A DNA stretch of 64,000 nt from Duganella aceris. GTDB taxonomy: Bacteria; Pseudomonadota; Gammaproteobacteria; Burkholderiales; Burkholderiaceae_D. The stretch's first letter is position 1; the number at the start of each line of letters is the position of its first letter. Shown here piece after piece: positions 8,783 to 18,008 of the stretch. The stretch covers positions 558,001 to 622,000 of the forward strand of contig NZ_JAADJT010000001.1 in assembly GCF_011090165.1 (NCBI RefSeq), given 5' to 3'. Under the pieces are notes generated by a model. That model did no database searches. It was given only the letters and a program-made list of their open reading frames with translations, and was not told the DNA's origin. Both the position numbers and the translations under genes were made by a program.

Positions 8783-10162
8783 TCAATGTTCATGTTCGGT
8801 GCTGCCTTTGCCCAGCTCCGCCTTGAGGACGAAGCTGTTGGCGACGGCGTAGCGTTCGCCGGCTTTCAGGCCTTGCGTCACTTCGGTCAGGCGGCCGTCG
8901 CTGCGGCCGGTGGCGACGTGGCGCACTTCGAAGCCGCTCGGGGTCTTGATGAACAGGGTTGGTTTGTCTTCGACCGTTTGCAGCGCGTTGGCGGCGACGG
9001 TGACGGCGACGTCGGCTTGGCCGGCTTGCACTTCGACGTTGACGAACAGGCCGGGGCGCCAGGCGCGGTCGGGGTTGGCCAGTGCGACGCGCGCCTTGGC
9101 AGTGCGGGTTTGTTCGCCCAGCAGCGAGCCGACGTAGGTGATCTTGCCGTCGGCCTTGACGTCGAAGGCGGCGGCGCGCACCACCACCATTTCGCCGACG
9201 CGCACACGGTTCAGGTCGCGCGGTGGTACGGCCAGTTCGGCCCATACCGAGGACAGGTCGGAGATGGTGAAGACGTTGGCGTCTTCCTTGACCGCTTCGC
9301 CCAGTGCGAGGTGCTTTTCCATCACTACGCCGCTGAAGGGGGCGCGCAGTTCGAGGCGGTTCAGTTGGCCGCCTTCGGTGCCGGGGCGGGCGCCGTAGGC
9401 GTTGAGTTTTTGGCGCGCGTTCTGCACTGCGATCTCGGCTTCGTTGACTGCTTGTTTGGCTTGCAGGTAGTCTTGTTCGGCGGAGATTTTGTCTTGCCAC
9501 AGGCGGCGTTCGCGTTCGAAGGTGGTGTTGGCCAGCGCCAGCCGGCGTTGTGCCGACAGCAGTTCGCTGCGCTGGTCGGAGAGGCCGCTGCTGGCGACCA
9601 CCGCCAGCACTTGGCCTTGTTTGACGTTCTCTCCGAGTTCGGCGCTGACGCTGACCACGACGCCGGATAGCTTGGGCACGACGTGTGCGGTGCGGTCTTC
9701 GTTGAAGCGGATTTCGCCCGGTAGCGTGATCGCGGTGCCGATCTTCGCCGGGGCGGCGGTGGCCAGCACGATGCCGGCGGCTTTCACCTGCGCGTCGTCC
9801 AGCTTGATCATTTCCGGTTGGGCGGCGGCGGGTCGGCCGGCGGCACCGGCGCTAACTGCGTCGGCGTGGCCGGCGGCGCCGGCATGGGCGGCGCCAGCAT
9901 GGCCGGCATCAGCCTCGCCGCCAGTGGCTGGGCCTGCGGCGTCGGGGCTGGCGGCATGCGTTGCGGCGGCGTGACCGTGACCCGAGGCGCCGGCGTGGTC
10001 GGCGTCGGCGTTGACGGCTTGCGTTGCGTCGGCGTGGCCGGCGTCCGCGTGGTCGGCGTCGGCGTGCTCGCCGGCTTCGCGCTTCGGCAGCAGCATCAGG
10101 ACGGCCAGCAGCGCGCCGACCGCCGCCATGACGGCGATGGCGATGGTTTGTTTCTTAGTCAT
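8783..10162 (-). CDS. czcB: CzcB-type periplasmic adaptor with long His-rich N-terminal region
   Basis: 459 residues. One N-terminal membrane anchor (8-25) is followed by a low-complexity segment of about 80 residues (30-110) rich in His, Asp and Ala (ADADHADAGHADATQ type) and then by the usual adaptor: lipoyl half-motifs around the helical hairpin (VVPKLSGVV, LRAPFSGVV), beta barrel and membrane-proximal domain. The protein ends in EHEH. The His/Asp tract is probably a metal sponge or donor to CzcA; its length is unusual. The start overlaps the czcC stop by 8 bases, with GGAG as ribosome site, so translation is coupled. It bridges CzcA and CzcC across the periplasm. Confidence 0.93.
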   Translation of the reverse strand: MTKKQTIAIAVMAAVGALLAVLMLLPKREAGEHADADHADAGHADATQAVNADADHAGASGHGHAAATHAASPDAAGPATGGEADAGHAGAAHAGAAGHADAVSAGAAGRPAAAQPEMIKLDDAQVKAAGIVLATAAPAKIGTAITLPGEIRFNEDRTAHVVPKLSGVVVSVSAELGENVKQGQVLAVVASSGLSDQRSELLSAQRRLALANTTFERERRLWQDKISAEQDYLQAKQAVNEAEIAVQNARQKLNAYGARPGTEGGQLNRLELRAPFSGVVMEKHLALGEAVKEDANVFTISDLSSVWAELAVPPRDLNRVRVGEMVVVRAAAFDVKADGKITYVGSLLGEQTRTAKARVALANPDRAWRPGLFVNVEVQAGQADVAVTVAANALQTVEDKPTLFIKTPSGFEVRHVATGRSDGRLTEVTQGLKAGERYAVANSFVLKAELGKGSTEHEH

Positions 10163-11519
10163 TTTCTACTCCGAGTATGCGGTCGATGGCGGCCATGGCG
10201 CGGTGCGCCTCCGCCAGGGTGTTCAGATATTGGGATTTCGCTTGCAGCAGGGTGCGCTGCGCGTCGAGCACGTCGAGGAAGCCGAACTTGCCGTATTCGA
10301 AGCCGGTACTGGCGGCGTCGTAGGCGCTTTGCGCTCCGGGCAGGATGTCGTCGCGCAGCGCTTGCGCCTGGCGGCGCGCCAGATCGAACTCTTCGCAGGC
10401 TTGCGACAACTCGGCGTCCAGCCGCAGCGTGGTCGCCGCCAGCTCGTCGCGCGCTTTGTCGACGCGACGCGCCGACTCCAGCACATTGCCCTGGTTGCGA
10501 TCAAAGAAAGGCAGCGGCACCGATACGCCAAACACCGCCTGCGTACGTCCCAATTCCTCGGAGCGCTTGCTGCCGACATTGAGCGTCAGATCCGGCGCGC
10601 GGCGCGACAACTCCACCTGCGCCAGCGCCTGCGAGCGCCCCAGTTGCGAGCGCGCCAACGCCATTGCCGGCGAGCGCGACAAGCGGTCCCGTAGCGCCGC
10701 GCGATTCGCCGGATCCGCCAGCGCGCCCGGCATACCCGCTACGCCCTGAGCACCCAGAGCGCCCTGAACGCCCAAAGTTCCCTGAGCTCCATGCGCGCCC
10801 TGAGCTCCCTGAGCGCCCGGCATGCCCGGCATGCCCAGCTTGCCCAGCGCGGAAGCCGTGGGCAGCACGTCCATCGCGCCCTCCGCCCGCTCGAAGCGCG
10901 GCGCGGCGTTGCCCCACAAGCCGGCCAAGCGCTTGCGCGCTGTCGTCAGAGTGCTGGCGGCGCGCATCGCCTCCAATTGCACCGAGGACGCGGCCACCCT
11001 CGCCCGCGTCTCCTCGACCGGCGACACCTTGCCGGCCACCACACGCCGCGCCGTCGCCGCCGCCGCGCGTTGCGCCAGCTCGTCGGCCTCGCGCGCCAGC
11101 CGCAGATGCTCTTGCGCCGCCAGCACCGCGAAGTATGCGGCGATGACGTCGGCCCGGACCTGCGCCCGCTTCAGCGCCAGCTCCGCCGTGGCGCTGTCGC
11201 GCCCGCGCTCGGCCGCCTGCAGCCGCGCCGCGCGCTTGCCGCCCAGCTCCAGCGGCTGGCTTAGTAACAGCGTGGTTTCGCGCGTATCGCGCCGGGTGTC
11301 GACGCGCTCCACGGACAAGGAAGGATTGGGCAGCAGACCGGCCTGCAGCACCGCGCCGTCCACCGCCTGCACTTCATGGCGCGCGGCCGACAGCTCCGGG
11401 TTGGCGCCGGCGGCCAGCGCCAGCGCGGCCGGCAGCGTCAACGGCGCGGCCGGCTCGATTTCGGCTCGCCCATAGGCAGGCCATGCCGCTACGCATAGCG
11501 GCAAAATATACTTGAACAT
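10155..11519 (-). CDS. czcC: CzcC-type outer membrane factor with collagen-like insert
   Basis: 454 residues with a signal peptide (1-19). It has the TolC-family pattern of two repeated coiled-coil halves (LTLPAALALAAGANPEL at the start of the first, ALRDRLSRSPAMALARSQL at the second). It forms the exit duct of the Czc pump. Between the halves, at about residues 227-267, lies a run of about 13 Gly-X-Y triplets (GMP GMP GAQ GAQ type), which is collagen-like and not part of the family. The segment falls where the second repeat begins, so it probably forms a flexible linker. ATG 11519 has GGAG upstream. czcC, czcB and czcA are one operon. Confidence 0.92.
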   Translation of the reverse strand: MFKYILPLCVAAWPAYGRAEIEPAAPLTLPAALALAAGANPELSAARHEVQAVDGAVLQAGLLPNPSLSVERVDTRRDTRETTLLLSQPLELGGKRAARLQAAERGRDSATAELALKRAQVRADVIAAYFAVLAAQEHLRLAREADELAQRAAAATARRVVAGKVSPVEETRARVAASSVQLEAMRAASTLTTARKRLAGLWGNAAPRFERAEGAMDVLPTASALGKLGMPGMPGAQGAQGAHGAQGTLGVQGALGAQGVAGMPGALADPANRAALRDRLSRSPAMALARSQLGRSQALAQVELSRRAPDLTLNVGSKRSEELGRTQAVFGVSVPLPFFDRNQGNVLESARRVDKARDELAATTLRLDAELSQACEEFDLARRQAQALRDDILPGAQSAYDAASTGFEYGKFGFLDVLDAQRTLLQAKSQYLNTLAEAHRAMAAIDRILGVEND

Positions 11520-11595
11520 CGAATTCTCCGAACAATAGGGAAAAGAATCCGACGAGGCTCGAACTTAAAGGAAGATAGGTATGGGCCCCGCCGCG

Positions 11596-11946
11596 TTAAG
11601 CGACGAGCGACCAATTGGGCCGGGGCGGCCCTTCGGAGATATGCGACAGGTATTGCGACGCCGGCGGCGCGGCGTAGGTGCGCGTGCCGGCCACCATCAA
11701 TGGCGCTTCGGCGGCCGGCACCGAAGCCTGCACCGCGTGGTGACAGACTTCGCAGTCGCCGTGCGCCTTCTTGGCGGGCTTGCCGCCATAGTCGCCATCC
11801 TCGTCGGACAGCGCCTGGTGCTGATGGCCATGGTGACCGAAGTGCGACACCTTGGACGACTCATGCTGGCAATAGACGGCCGCCATCGACCAGGAGTACT
11901 GGATCGGCAAAATCGTCAGCAGCAGGATGAGCAAGAGCTTTTTCAC
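11596..11946 (-). CDS. czcI: CzcI-like small His-rich periplasmic protein
   Basis: 116 residues from GTG 11946. A signal peptide (MKKLLLILLLTILPIQYSWS) precedes a short chain with CQHE, HFGHHGHQHQ and CEVCHH motifs. This set of features, and its place directly before czcC, matches the CzcI family, small proteins found at the head of czc operons and thought to adjust the response to metals. A -10-like TACAAT lies on the same strand at 11953-11958, very close to the start, which would give a very short leader. An ATG start is not available. The family assignment rests on pattern and context. Confidence 0.7.
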   Translation of the reverse strand: MKKLLLILLLTILPIQYSWSMAAVYCQHESSKVSHFGHHGHQHQALSDEDGDYGGKPAKKAHGDCEVCHHAVQASVPAAEAPLMVAGTRTYAAPPASQYLSHISEGPPRPNWSLVA

Positions 11947-11995
11947 CGGGCCATTGTAGCAGCCCGCCGCCGACCATGCGCGCCGTGGCGCGAAT

Positions 11996-14164
11996 TTACG
12001 CCTTCTTCAGCAACTCCGGACGCAGCGGCAGCTCGCGCACCCGCACGCCGGTGGCGGCGAACACCGCGTTGGTCAGCGCCGCACCGACGCCCGCCGTCCC
12101 CGGCTCGCCGATGCCGCCCGGCGCCTCGGCGCTCTTGACGATCTCCACCTCGATCTTCGGCGCCTCGTTGATGCGCAGGATGCGGTAGTCGTGGAAGTTG
12201 CTCTGCTCCACCCGGCCATCCTTGACCGTGATGGCGCCGAACAGCCCCGCCGTCAGCCCGTAGTTGATGCCGCTCTGGATCTGCGCCGCGACGGTGTCCG
12301 GATTGACCACCTGGCCGCAATCGACCGCGCAGACCACGCGCTTGACCGCCACCTCGCCATCGTCGTTGACGCTGACGTCGACCACCTGCGCCAGGTAGGT
12401 GCCCCAGGCCCGCATCAGCGCGATGCCGCGACCGGAACGCGGCGGCAGCTTCTCGCCCCAGCCGGCTTTCTGCGCCGCGAGCTTCAGCACATTCGCCGCG
12501 CGCGGCTCCTTGGACAGCAGCGACAGCCGGTAGGCCAGCGGATCCTGGCCGGCGTGCAGCGCCAGTTCGTCCATGAAGCTTTCCAGCACCGCCATGTTGC
12601 GGGTCGGGCCGACGCCGCGCCAGAACGCGGTCGGCACCGGGCCGTCTTCACGCGTATACTCGGTGCGCATGTTGGGGATATCGTAGGCGAAGTTCTCCGA
12701 GCCTTCGACGTTGTCGCCGTCCAGCCCATCCTTCAGCCAGCCCGGCGCGAAAATCGCCAGGTTCGACGGCCCGGCGATCTTGTGCGAGAACGCCACCGGC
12801 TTGCCGGCCGCGTCGACCGAGGCCGACACCGAGTGCGCGTACAGGCCGCGGAACAGGCCGTGCTGGATGTCCTCCTCGCGGCTCCACACCAGCTTGACCG
12901 GCCCCTTGACCTGCCTGGCGATGGCGGCTGCCTGGGTCACGTAGTCGGTGTACAGCCGGCGCCCGAAGCCGCCGCCCAGCAGATGGTTGTGCAGCGTGAC
13001 CTTCTCCGGCGCCAGGCCGAGCACCTTGGCCGCGTCATCGCGGGCGCGGGCCGGCACCTGCGAGCCGGTCCAGATCTCCGCCGTGCCGTCGCCCTTGACG
13101 TGCACCGTGCAGTTCATCGGCTCCATGGTGGCGTGGGCCAGCATCGGATTGACGTAGGTGGCTTCGATGCGCTTGGCGTCGGCGGCGATGGCCTTCAGGG
13201 CGTCGCCGTCGTTGCGCGCCACCTTGCCCGGTTTCTTCAGCGCGGCCAGCATGGTGGTGCGCACGTCGTCGGTGGACAGCTTGGCGTATTGGCCCTCGTC
13301 CCAGACGATGTCCAGCGCCGCCAGGCCTTGCTTGGCGTACCAGTAGTTATCCGCCACCACCGCCACCGCATTGTCCAGCTTGACCACCTGGCGCACGCCG
13401 CGCAGCTTGCGCGCCTTGGCGTCGTCGACCGATTTGAGCTTGCCGCCGACCACCGGGCTGGCCGCCACCACCGCCACCTTCAGGCCCTTGGACTGGGCGT
13501 CGATGCCGAACATCGCCGTGCCGTCGGTCTTGCCCTTGGCGTCGAGGCGCTTGAGCGGTTTGCCGATCAGCTTGAAGTCCTTGGCGTCCTTGAGCGTGAT
13601 CTTTTCCGGCGCCGGCAGCCTGGCGGCGGCGGCCACCAGCTTGCCGTACTTGACGCGGCGGCCGCTGGCGGCGTGCACCACTTCGCCGTGTTCGGCGTGG
13701 CAGCTGTCCGGCGCGACCTGCCATTGGTCGGCGGCGGCCTGGATCAGCACCATGCGCGCGGCGGCGCCGGTCTGGCGCATCGGCTCGTAGACGGTGCGGA
13801 TGGTCAGCGAGCCGCCGGTGAACTGGTCGCCGAACGGCGCGCCGTAGACCTTGGCGTCGGGCGGCGCGTGGCGCAGCACGATCTTGTCCATGTCGACCTC
13901 CAGCTCCTCGGCGATCAGCATCGGCACCGAGGTGTAGACGCCCTGGCCCATCTCGACCTTGGGCATGGTCAGCGTGATCGAGTCGTCGGCGCCGATGGCG
14001 ATGAAGGCGTTCAGGTCGGCCGGGGCGGTCGCGCCGGCCTTGGCGGCGGCGGTGGCGGCCAGCGCCTCGCCGGGCAGGGTCCAGAAGCCGACCATCAGGC
14101 TGCCGCCGGCGGCGGCGGCCACTTTGAGGAAGCCGCGGCGGCCGGCGATGTCAGGAGCGTTCAT
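11996..14164 (-). CDS. Molybdenum hydroxylase large subunit (isoquinoline oxidoreductase beta type)
   Basis: 722 residues. The N terminus has a twin-arginine-like motif (RRGFLKVAAAAGG), so the enzyme is probably exported folded by Tat. The rest matches the molybdopterin-binding subunit of the xanthine dehydrogenase family in the IorB-like layout: MGQGVYTSVPMLIAEEL, LGGGFGRRLYTDYV, FWRGVGPTRN and a late GGIGEPGTAG motif. It would hydroxylate N-heterocycles or oxidise aldehydes with a periplasmic acceptor. Its start is 1 base after the stop of the 2Fe-2S subunit, so the two are co-translated. There is no separate FAD subunit, as expected for this branch. The substrate is unknown. Confidence 0.9.
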   Translation of the reverse strand: MNAPDIAGRRGFLKVAAAAGGSLMVGFWTLPGEALAATAAAKAGATAPADLNAFIAIGADDSITLTMPKVEMGQGVYTSVPMLIAEELEVDMDKIVLRHAPPDAKVYGAPFGDQFTGGSLTIRTVYEPMRQTGAAARMVLIQAAADQWQVAPDSCHAEHGEVVHAASGRRVKYGKLVAAAARLPAPEKITLKDAKDFKLIGKPLKRLDAKGKTDGTAMFGIDAQSKGLKVAVVAASPVVGGKLKSVDDAKARKLRGVRQVVKLDNAVAVVADNYWYAKQGLAALDIVWDEGQYAKLSTDDVRTTMLAALKKPGKVARNDGDALKAIAADAKRIEATYVNPMLAHATMEPMNCTVHVKGDGTAEIWTGSQVPARARDDAAKVLGLAPEKVTLHNHLLGGGFGRRLYTDYVTQAAAIARQVKGPVKLVWSREEDIQHGLFRGLYAHSVSASVDAAGKPVAFSHKIAGPSNLAIFAPGWLKDGLDGDNVEGSENFAYDIPNMRTEYTREDGPVPTAFWRGVGPTRNMAVLESFMDELALHAGQDPLAYRLSLLSKEPRAANVLKLAAQKAGWGEKLPPRSGRGIALMRAWGTYLAQVVDVSVNDDGEVAVKRVVCAVDCGQVVNPDTVAAQIQSGINYGLTAGLFGAITVKDGRVEQSNFHDYRILRINEAPKIEVEIVKSAEAPGGIGEPGTAGVGAALTNAVFAATGVRVRELPLRPELLKKA

Positions 14165-14165
14165 C

Positions 14166-14636
14166 TCAGGCTCCTTTCAGCAAAGGCGATTTGGCGGCAT
14201 CCTTGATCGCCTCGCGGATGCGGGTGTAGGTGCCGCAGCGGCAGATGTTGCCGGCCATGGCGTCGTCGATCTCGGCGTCGGTCGGCTTCCGGTTCTTGGC
14301 CAGCAGCGCGGCGGCGGACATGATCTGGCCCGACTGACAGTAGCCGCACTGGACCACCTCGGCCGCCAGCCATGCCTGTTGCGTCGCCTTGCCGGCCGGG
14401 GTGGCGCCGACGCCTTCGATGGTGGTGATCTTCTTGCCGGCGACCGCCGACACCGGCAGCACGCAGGAGCGGGTCGGCTCGCCGTCGACGTGGACGGTGC
14501 AGGCGCCGCACAGCGCCATGCCGCAGCCGAACTTGGTGCCGGTCATGTGCGCCTCGTCGCGCAGCACCCACAGCAGGGGCATGTCGCCCGGCACATCGAA
14601 CTCCCGCGCCTTGCCATTGACTTGTAATTTGATCAT
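14166..14636 (-). CDS. (2Fe-2S) subunit of the molybdenum hydroxylase
   Basis: 156 residues, the usual length for IorA/CoxS-type subunits. The N-terminal plant-ferredoxin-like cluster is CGMALCGAC followed by a Cys in RSCVLP. The C-terminal cluster is CGYCQSGQ plus [11 protein letters not shown]. It passes electrons from the molybdenum site of the next subunit to an external acceptor. It has no signal peptide and would travel with the Tat-exported large subunit. It is the first gene of the pair. Confidence 0.93.
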   Translation of the reverse strand: MIKLQVNGKAREFDVPGDMPLLWVLRDEAHMTGTKFGCGMALCGACTVHVDGEPTRSCVLPVSAVAGKKITTIEGVGATPAGKATQQAWLAAEVVQCGYCQSGQIMSAAALLAKNRKPTDAEIDDAMAGNICRCGTYTRIREAIKDAAKSPLLKGA

Positions 14637-14871
14637 GTATGACTCTCCCTATCGACTAACGCAACCAGCCCGTGCTGGGCAATGTGCAACTATAGCCATA
14701 TATGTACGCCAGAGAACATTGGTCTAAGGTGATACAGAAACAACCAATAGTTGCAAATCCTCGATACTATTTATTTTGCGCTGGAAGCGCTGCCAGGGCA
14801 TCCGTGTAACGCCCCGGTCACATCGGCTCACTACCCTGTGGCCACTTGCCCAACCACCCACGGATCCCCTC

Positions 14872-16827
14872 ATGCATTTCGTTCCATCGCGCCCCCTCGT
14901 CATCGCCGTCAGCATCGCGCTCGCACTGAGCGCCTGCGGCTCCAACACCGACAGCGCCGACAACCAGCCGCTAGTGCCGCCGGCGGCGCCGGCCGACCAG
15001 GGCGCGGCCGAAGTGGCCGCCGTGCCGAGCGCCACCGCCTTCGTCGACACCATCGCCAGCAATCAGCGCGGCGACGCCCGCTACGCCACCTTGGCCACCA
15101 ACGCCGGGGTGCGCATCCTCGGCGGCTTCCTGGCGGTGTGGAAGCCGTTGACCGAGCTGGTCGACGCCGGCTCCCCCGCGCCGGCGCTGGACGGCTTCCC
15201 GGCCGTGGTCGCCTCGACCTGGACCGGGGTGCCGAACGACGGCAAGCCGGACGGCACCATCGTCAACGCCGCCGTGCACGCGGCCAACATCGACTACGTG
15301 GTCCAGGCCACCGCCAACCGCAGCGCGGCGCAGGCCACGCAGGCCTATCTCGATGACCGGCGCGGCAAGGGCTACAGCGTGACCGAGGGTCTGGGCCCGC
15401 TGACCGCTGCCTGGCGCGCGGCCGCGCAGCAGACCACCACCATCAACGCGGTGGCGGCCGACGCGGTCAGCGTGCTGTACAACGACGGCGGCAACAACAC
15501 CGGCGTCGCCGGCAGCGCCAACGCGGGCTTCGGCAGCGTGGTCGATCTGGTCAACCTGGTCGGCAACAACGCCTCGACCGAGCCGGCCAAGCGCTTCTAC
15601 AAATACGCGCGTCCGTACCGCTGGAGCGCGGCGGTGCAGCTGCTGCCGACCTTGGTGCCGGCCAAGAGCACCACTCCGGCCACCGACGGCGGCTTCACCA
15701 GCGGCCACTCGGCCGAGGCGACGCGCGATGCGGTGGCGATGGCGTACGCGCTGCCGGAGCGCTACCAGGAACTGCTGGCGCGCGGCCTGGAGCTGGGCGA
15801 ATCGCGCATCCTGGCCGGCATGCACTCGCCGCTCGATGTGCTGAGCGGTCGCATCCTCGGCCAGGCCAGCGCCGCCGCCAACCTGGCCGACGCCGCGAAC
15901 GCCGCCAAGAAGGCCGCCGCCGTGACGCAGGCGCATGCGACGCTGATGGCGGCCACCGGCACCAACGCCGACAGCTTCGCCGCCTATGCGCAATCGGGCA
16001 CGCCGGCCAACGACCGCTTCGCCGACTATGCGGTCAACAAGGCCAACTACCTGCGCCGCAGCACCTACGGCTTCGCGCCGATCGGGGCGGTCGGCGCCGC
16101 CGCCGTGGTGCCGAAGGGCGCCGAGGTGTTGCTGGAGACGCGGCAGCCCTACCTCAGCGATGCGCAGCGCCGGGTGGTGCTGAAGACCACCGCGCTGCCG
16201 TCCGGTTATCCGGTGATGGACGATGCGGAGGGCTGGGGCCGGCTCAACCTGTTCGCGGCGGCCGACGGTTACGGTGCTTTCAACGGCAACGTGGTGCTGG
16301 TGATGGATGCGGCCAAGGGCGGTTTCCATGCGCTGGACCGCTGGCGCAACGACATCGTCGGTAGCGGCAAGCTGGTCAAGCAGGGCAGCGGCACCTTGAG
16401 GCTGGCCGGCGCCAACAGCTGGAGCGGCGGCACCGAATTGAGCGCCGGCGTGCTGCAGGGCGATTCGGCCACCGCGTTCGGCGCGGGCGATGTTTACGTC
16501 AGCGGCGGTACCTTGATCGCCAATGCGCCGGCGCCGCTGAAGGTGGCGGGCAAGTACACGCAGCTGAGCGGCGCCACCACGCTGGAGCTGGACATCGGCG
16601 CCGCCGGCGGTCAGGGCAGCATGACGGTGGCCGGCGCCGCGACCATCGCCGGCGGCACGCTGCGGGTCAAGTTCGCCAACGGCTACAAGCCGAAGGCGGG
16701 CGACAGCATCGTCGTGCTCAGCGCCGGCAGCCTGAAAGGCAAGTTCGTCACCATCACGGTGGATGGTTATGCCAATGTCACGCCGGTCTACAGCGCCACC
16801 GGCTTGTCGCTGACCATCGGCGGCTGA
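14872..16827 (+). CDS. Lipoprotein PAP2/class A acid phosphatase with beta-strand repeat tail
   Basis: 651 residues. The lipobox is LALSACGS, giving a lipid-anchored Cys near residue 22. The vanadate-phosphatase motif is complete: KRFYKYARP from Lys240, GGFTSGHS with His279, and SRILAGMHSPLD with His318 and its Asp. Residues of about 490-650 change to a glycine/serine-rich beta-helical region (GSGKLVKQGSGTLRLAGANSWSGG), which is the autotransporter-associated repeat. No autotransporter barrel follows; the protein just ends. So it is probably a surface or periplasmic phosphomonoesterase with an adhesive or structural tail. ATG 14872 is chosen for the lipoprotein signal. Earlier in-frame codons add an unlikely leader. 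Confidence 0.85.
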   Translation: MHFVPSRPLVIAVSIALALSACGSNTDSADNQPLVPPAAPADQGAAEVAAVPSATAFVDTIASNQRGDARYATLATNAGVRILGGFLAVWKPLTELVDAGSPAPALDGFPAVVASTWTGVPNDGKPDGTIVNAAVHAANIDYVVQATANRSAAQATQAYLDDRRGKGYSVTEGLGPLTAAWRAAAQQTTTINAVAADAVSVLYNDGGNNTGVAGSANAGFGSVVDLVNLVGNNASTEPAKRFYKYARPYRWSAAVQLLPTLVPAKSTTPATDGGFTSGHSAEATRDAVAMAYALPERYQELLARGLELGESRILAGMHSPLDVLSGRILGQASAAANLADAANAAKKAAAVTQAHATLMAATGTNADSFAAYAQSGTPANDRFADYAVNKANYLRRSTYGFAPIGAVGAAAVVPKGAEVLLETRQPYLSDAQRRVVLKTTALPSGYPVMDDAEGWGRLNLFAAADGYGAFNGNVVLVMDAAKGGFHALDRWRNDIVGSGKLVKQGSGTLRLAGANSWSGGTELSAGVLQGDSATAFGAGDVYVSGGTLIANAPAPLKVAGKYTQLSGATTLELDIGAAGGQGSMTVAGAATIAGGTLRVKFANGYKPKAGDSIVVLSAGSLKGKFVTITVDGYANVTPVYSATGLSLTIGG

Positions 16828-16848
16828 GGCAACCAAGGCGGGGCGCGC

Positions 16849-17793
16849 TTACGGTTGGTTGAGGAACAGGCGCGCCTGGGCCAGGAACAGGTCCGGGTAC
16901 TGGTAGATCGCGCCGTGGTTGGAATCCGGGTAGATGATCAGCTGCGCGTTCGGCAGGTTCTGCTGCAAGGTGAACGAGTTGACCGTGTAGTGCACCAGGT
17001 CGCGGCTGCCGCTGATCACCAGCACCGGCTGGCGGATCTGCTTCAGATAGGCGGCGGCGTCGGCGCGCGGTGCGCCCCAGGCGGCGAAGGCGGCGATCTG
17101 CGCCGGCGCGACCTTGTCGTTGACGTCCGGATCGCGCTGCGTCTGGCGCGCGCGCAGGCGGCTCAGGAAGGCGCGGCCGGCCTGCTGGCTGGCGGCGGAC
17201 GGGGTGAAGAACACGTCCAGCAACAACTCGTCGGCCGGATCGTGCGGCTTCTTTAGCATGTCGAGGAACTCCGGCGTCAGCGAGGCCATGCCTTCGCCGC
17301 CGCGCGGGCCGCTGCCGACGAGGATGACGCGGCGCGCCAGGTCCGGCCGCTGCAACGCCACCTGCTGCGCCACCAGGCTGCCCAGCGAGAAGCCGAGCAG
17401 GTCGGCCTGCTTGACGTTGAGCGCGTCGATCAGCGCGATGGCGTGGCCGGCCATGCCTTCGACCGTGGCCGGCACCTCGCCCTGCGATGCGGCGACGCCG
17501 GCGTTGTCGAACAGGATCACCTCGCGCTCGCGGGCGAAGCCGTCGGTGATCTTCGGATCCCAGCTGTCCATATTGCCGACGAAGTGCTGGAACATCACCA
17601 GCGGCACGCCGCCCGGCTTGCCGAAGCGGCGGTAGGCCAGCTTGACGCCGGCGGCGTCGACGTATTGCGTCGGCGCGGTCTGGTGGGTGATCGAGGCTTG
17701 CGGGGCGGCGACGGCTTGCGCCGGGGCCGACAACGCCAGCCAGCCGGCGGCGGCCGCGAAGGCCAGGCTGCGTACGGTGGATGCGAATTTCAT
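16849..17793 (-). CDS. Exported alpha/beta hydrolase
   Basis: 314 residues with a cleavable signal peptide (about 1-29). Alpha/beta fold markers are the HFVGNMDSWDP oxyanion region, nucleophile Ser136 in GFSLGS and a late His in DSNHGAIYQYP. The Asp of the triad is probably in ISGSRDLVH. It belongs to the broad haloperoxidase/esterase-like group, so the substrate is not predictable. It is convergent with the phosphatase, 21 bases away. The upstream region has a palindrome of TetR-operator type. Confidence 0.85.
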   Translation of the reverse strand: MKFASTVRSLAFAAAAGWLALSAPAQAVAAPQASITHQTAPTQYVDAAGVKLAYRRFGKPGGVPLVMFQHFVGNMDSWDPKITDGFAREREVILFDNAGVAASQGEVPATVEGMAGHAIALIDALNVKQADLLGFSLGSLVAQQVALQRPDLARRVILVGSGPRGGEGMASLTPEFLDMLKKPHDPADELLLDVFFTPSAASQQAGRAFLSRLRARQTQRDPDVNDKVAPAQIAAFAAWGAPRADAAAYLKQIRQPVLVISGSRDLVHYTVNSFTLQQNLPNAQLIIYPDSNHGAIYQYPDLFLAQARLFLNQP

Positions 17794-17819
17794 GATGGGT
17801 CCTTGGTTCGGTGAGTTTG

Positions 17820-17837
17820 TCTATCTATCGGTAGATG
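17820..17837. promoter_or_regulatory. Possible TetR-type operator upstream of the hydrolase
   Basis: Read on the - strand, the sequence ATCTACCGATAGATAG resembles half-sites of many TetR operators (TCTA-N4-TAGA symmetry). It lies about 30 bases before the hydrolase start, in the 215-base gap shared with the divergent acetolactate-synthase-like gene. No dedicated regulator is adjacent. Confidence 0.35.
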
Positions 17838-18008
17838 CACTAATACTACAAACCCCGGCCGCCGGCGTCAAGGATTTTTTCAGGGCACCGTCCGGCCATG
17901 TCCCGAAATCGATGCCGATTGTCCCCGATGCGAAGCAGGCGACGGTTCCCTTCCCGCCGCCGCGCACAGATACTGAATCGGTCCCGCTCCCCAACAGAGG
18001 AATCCGAT

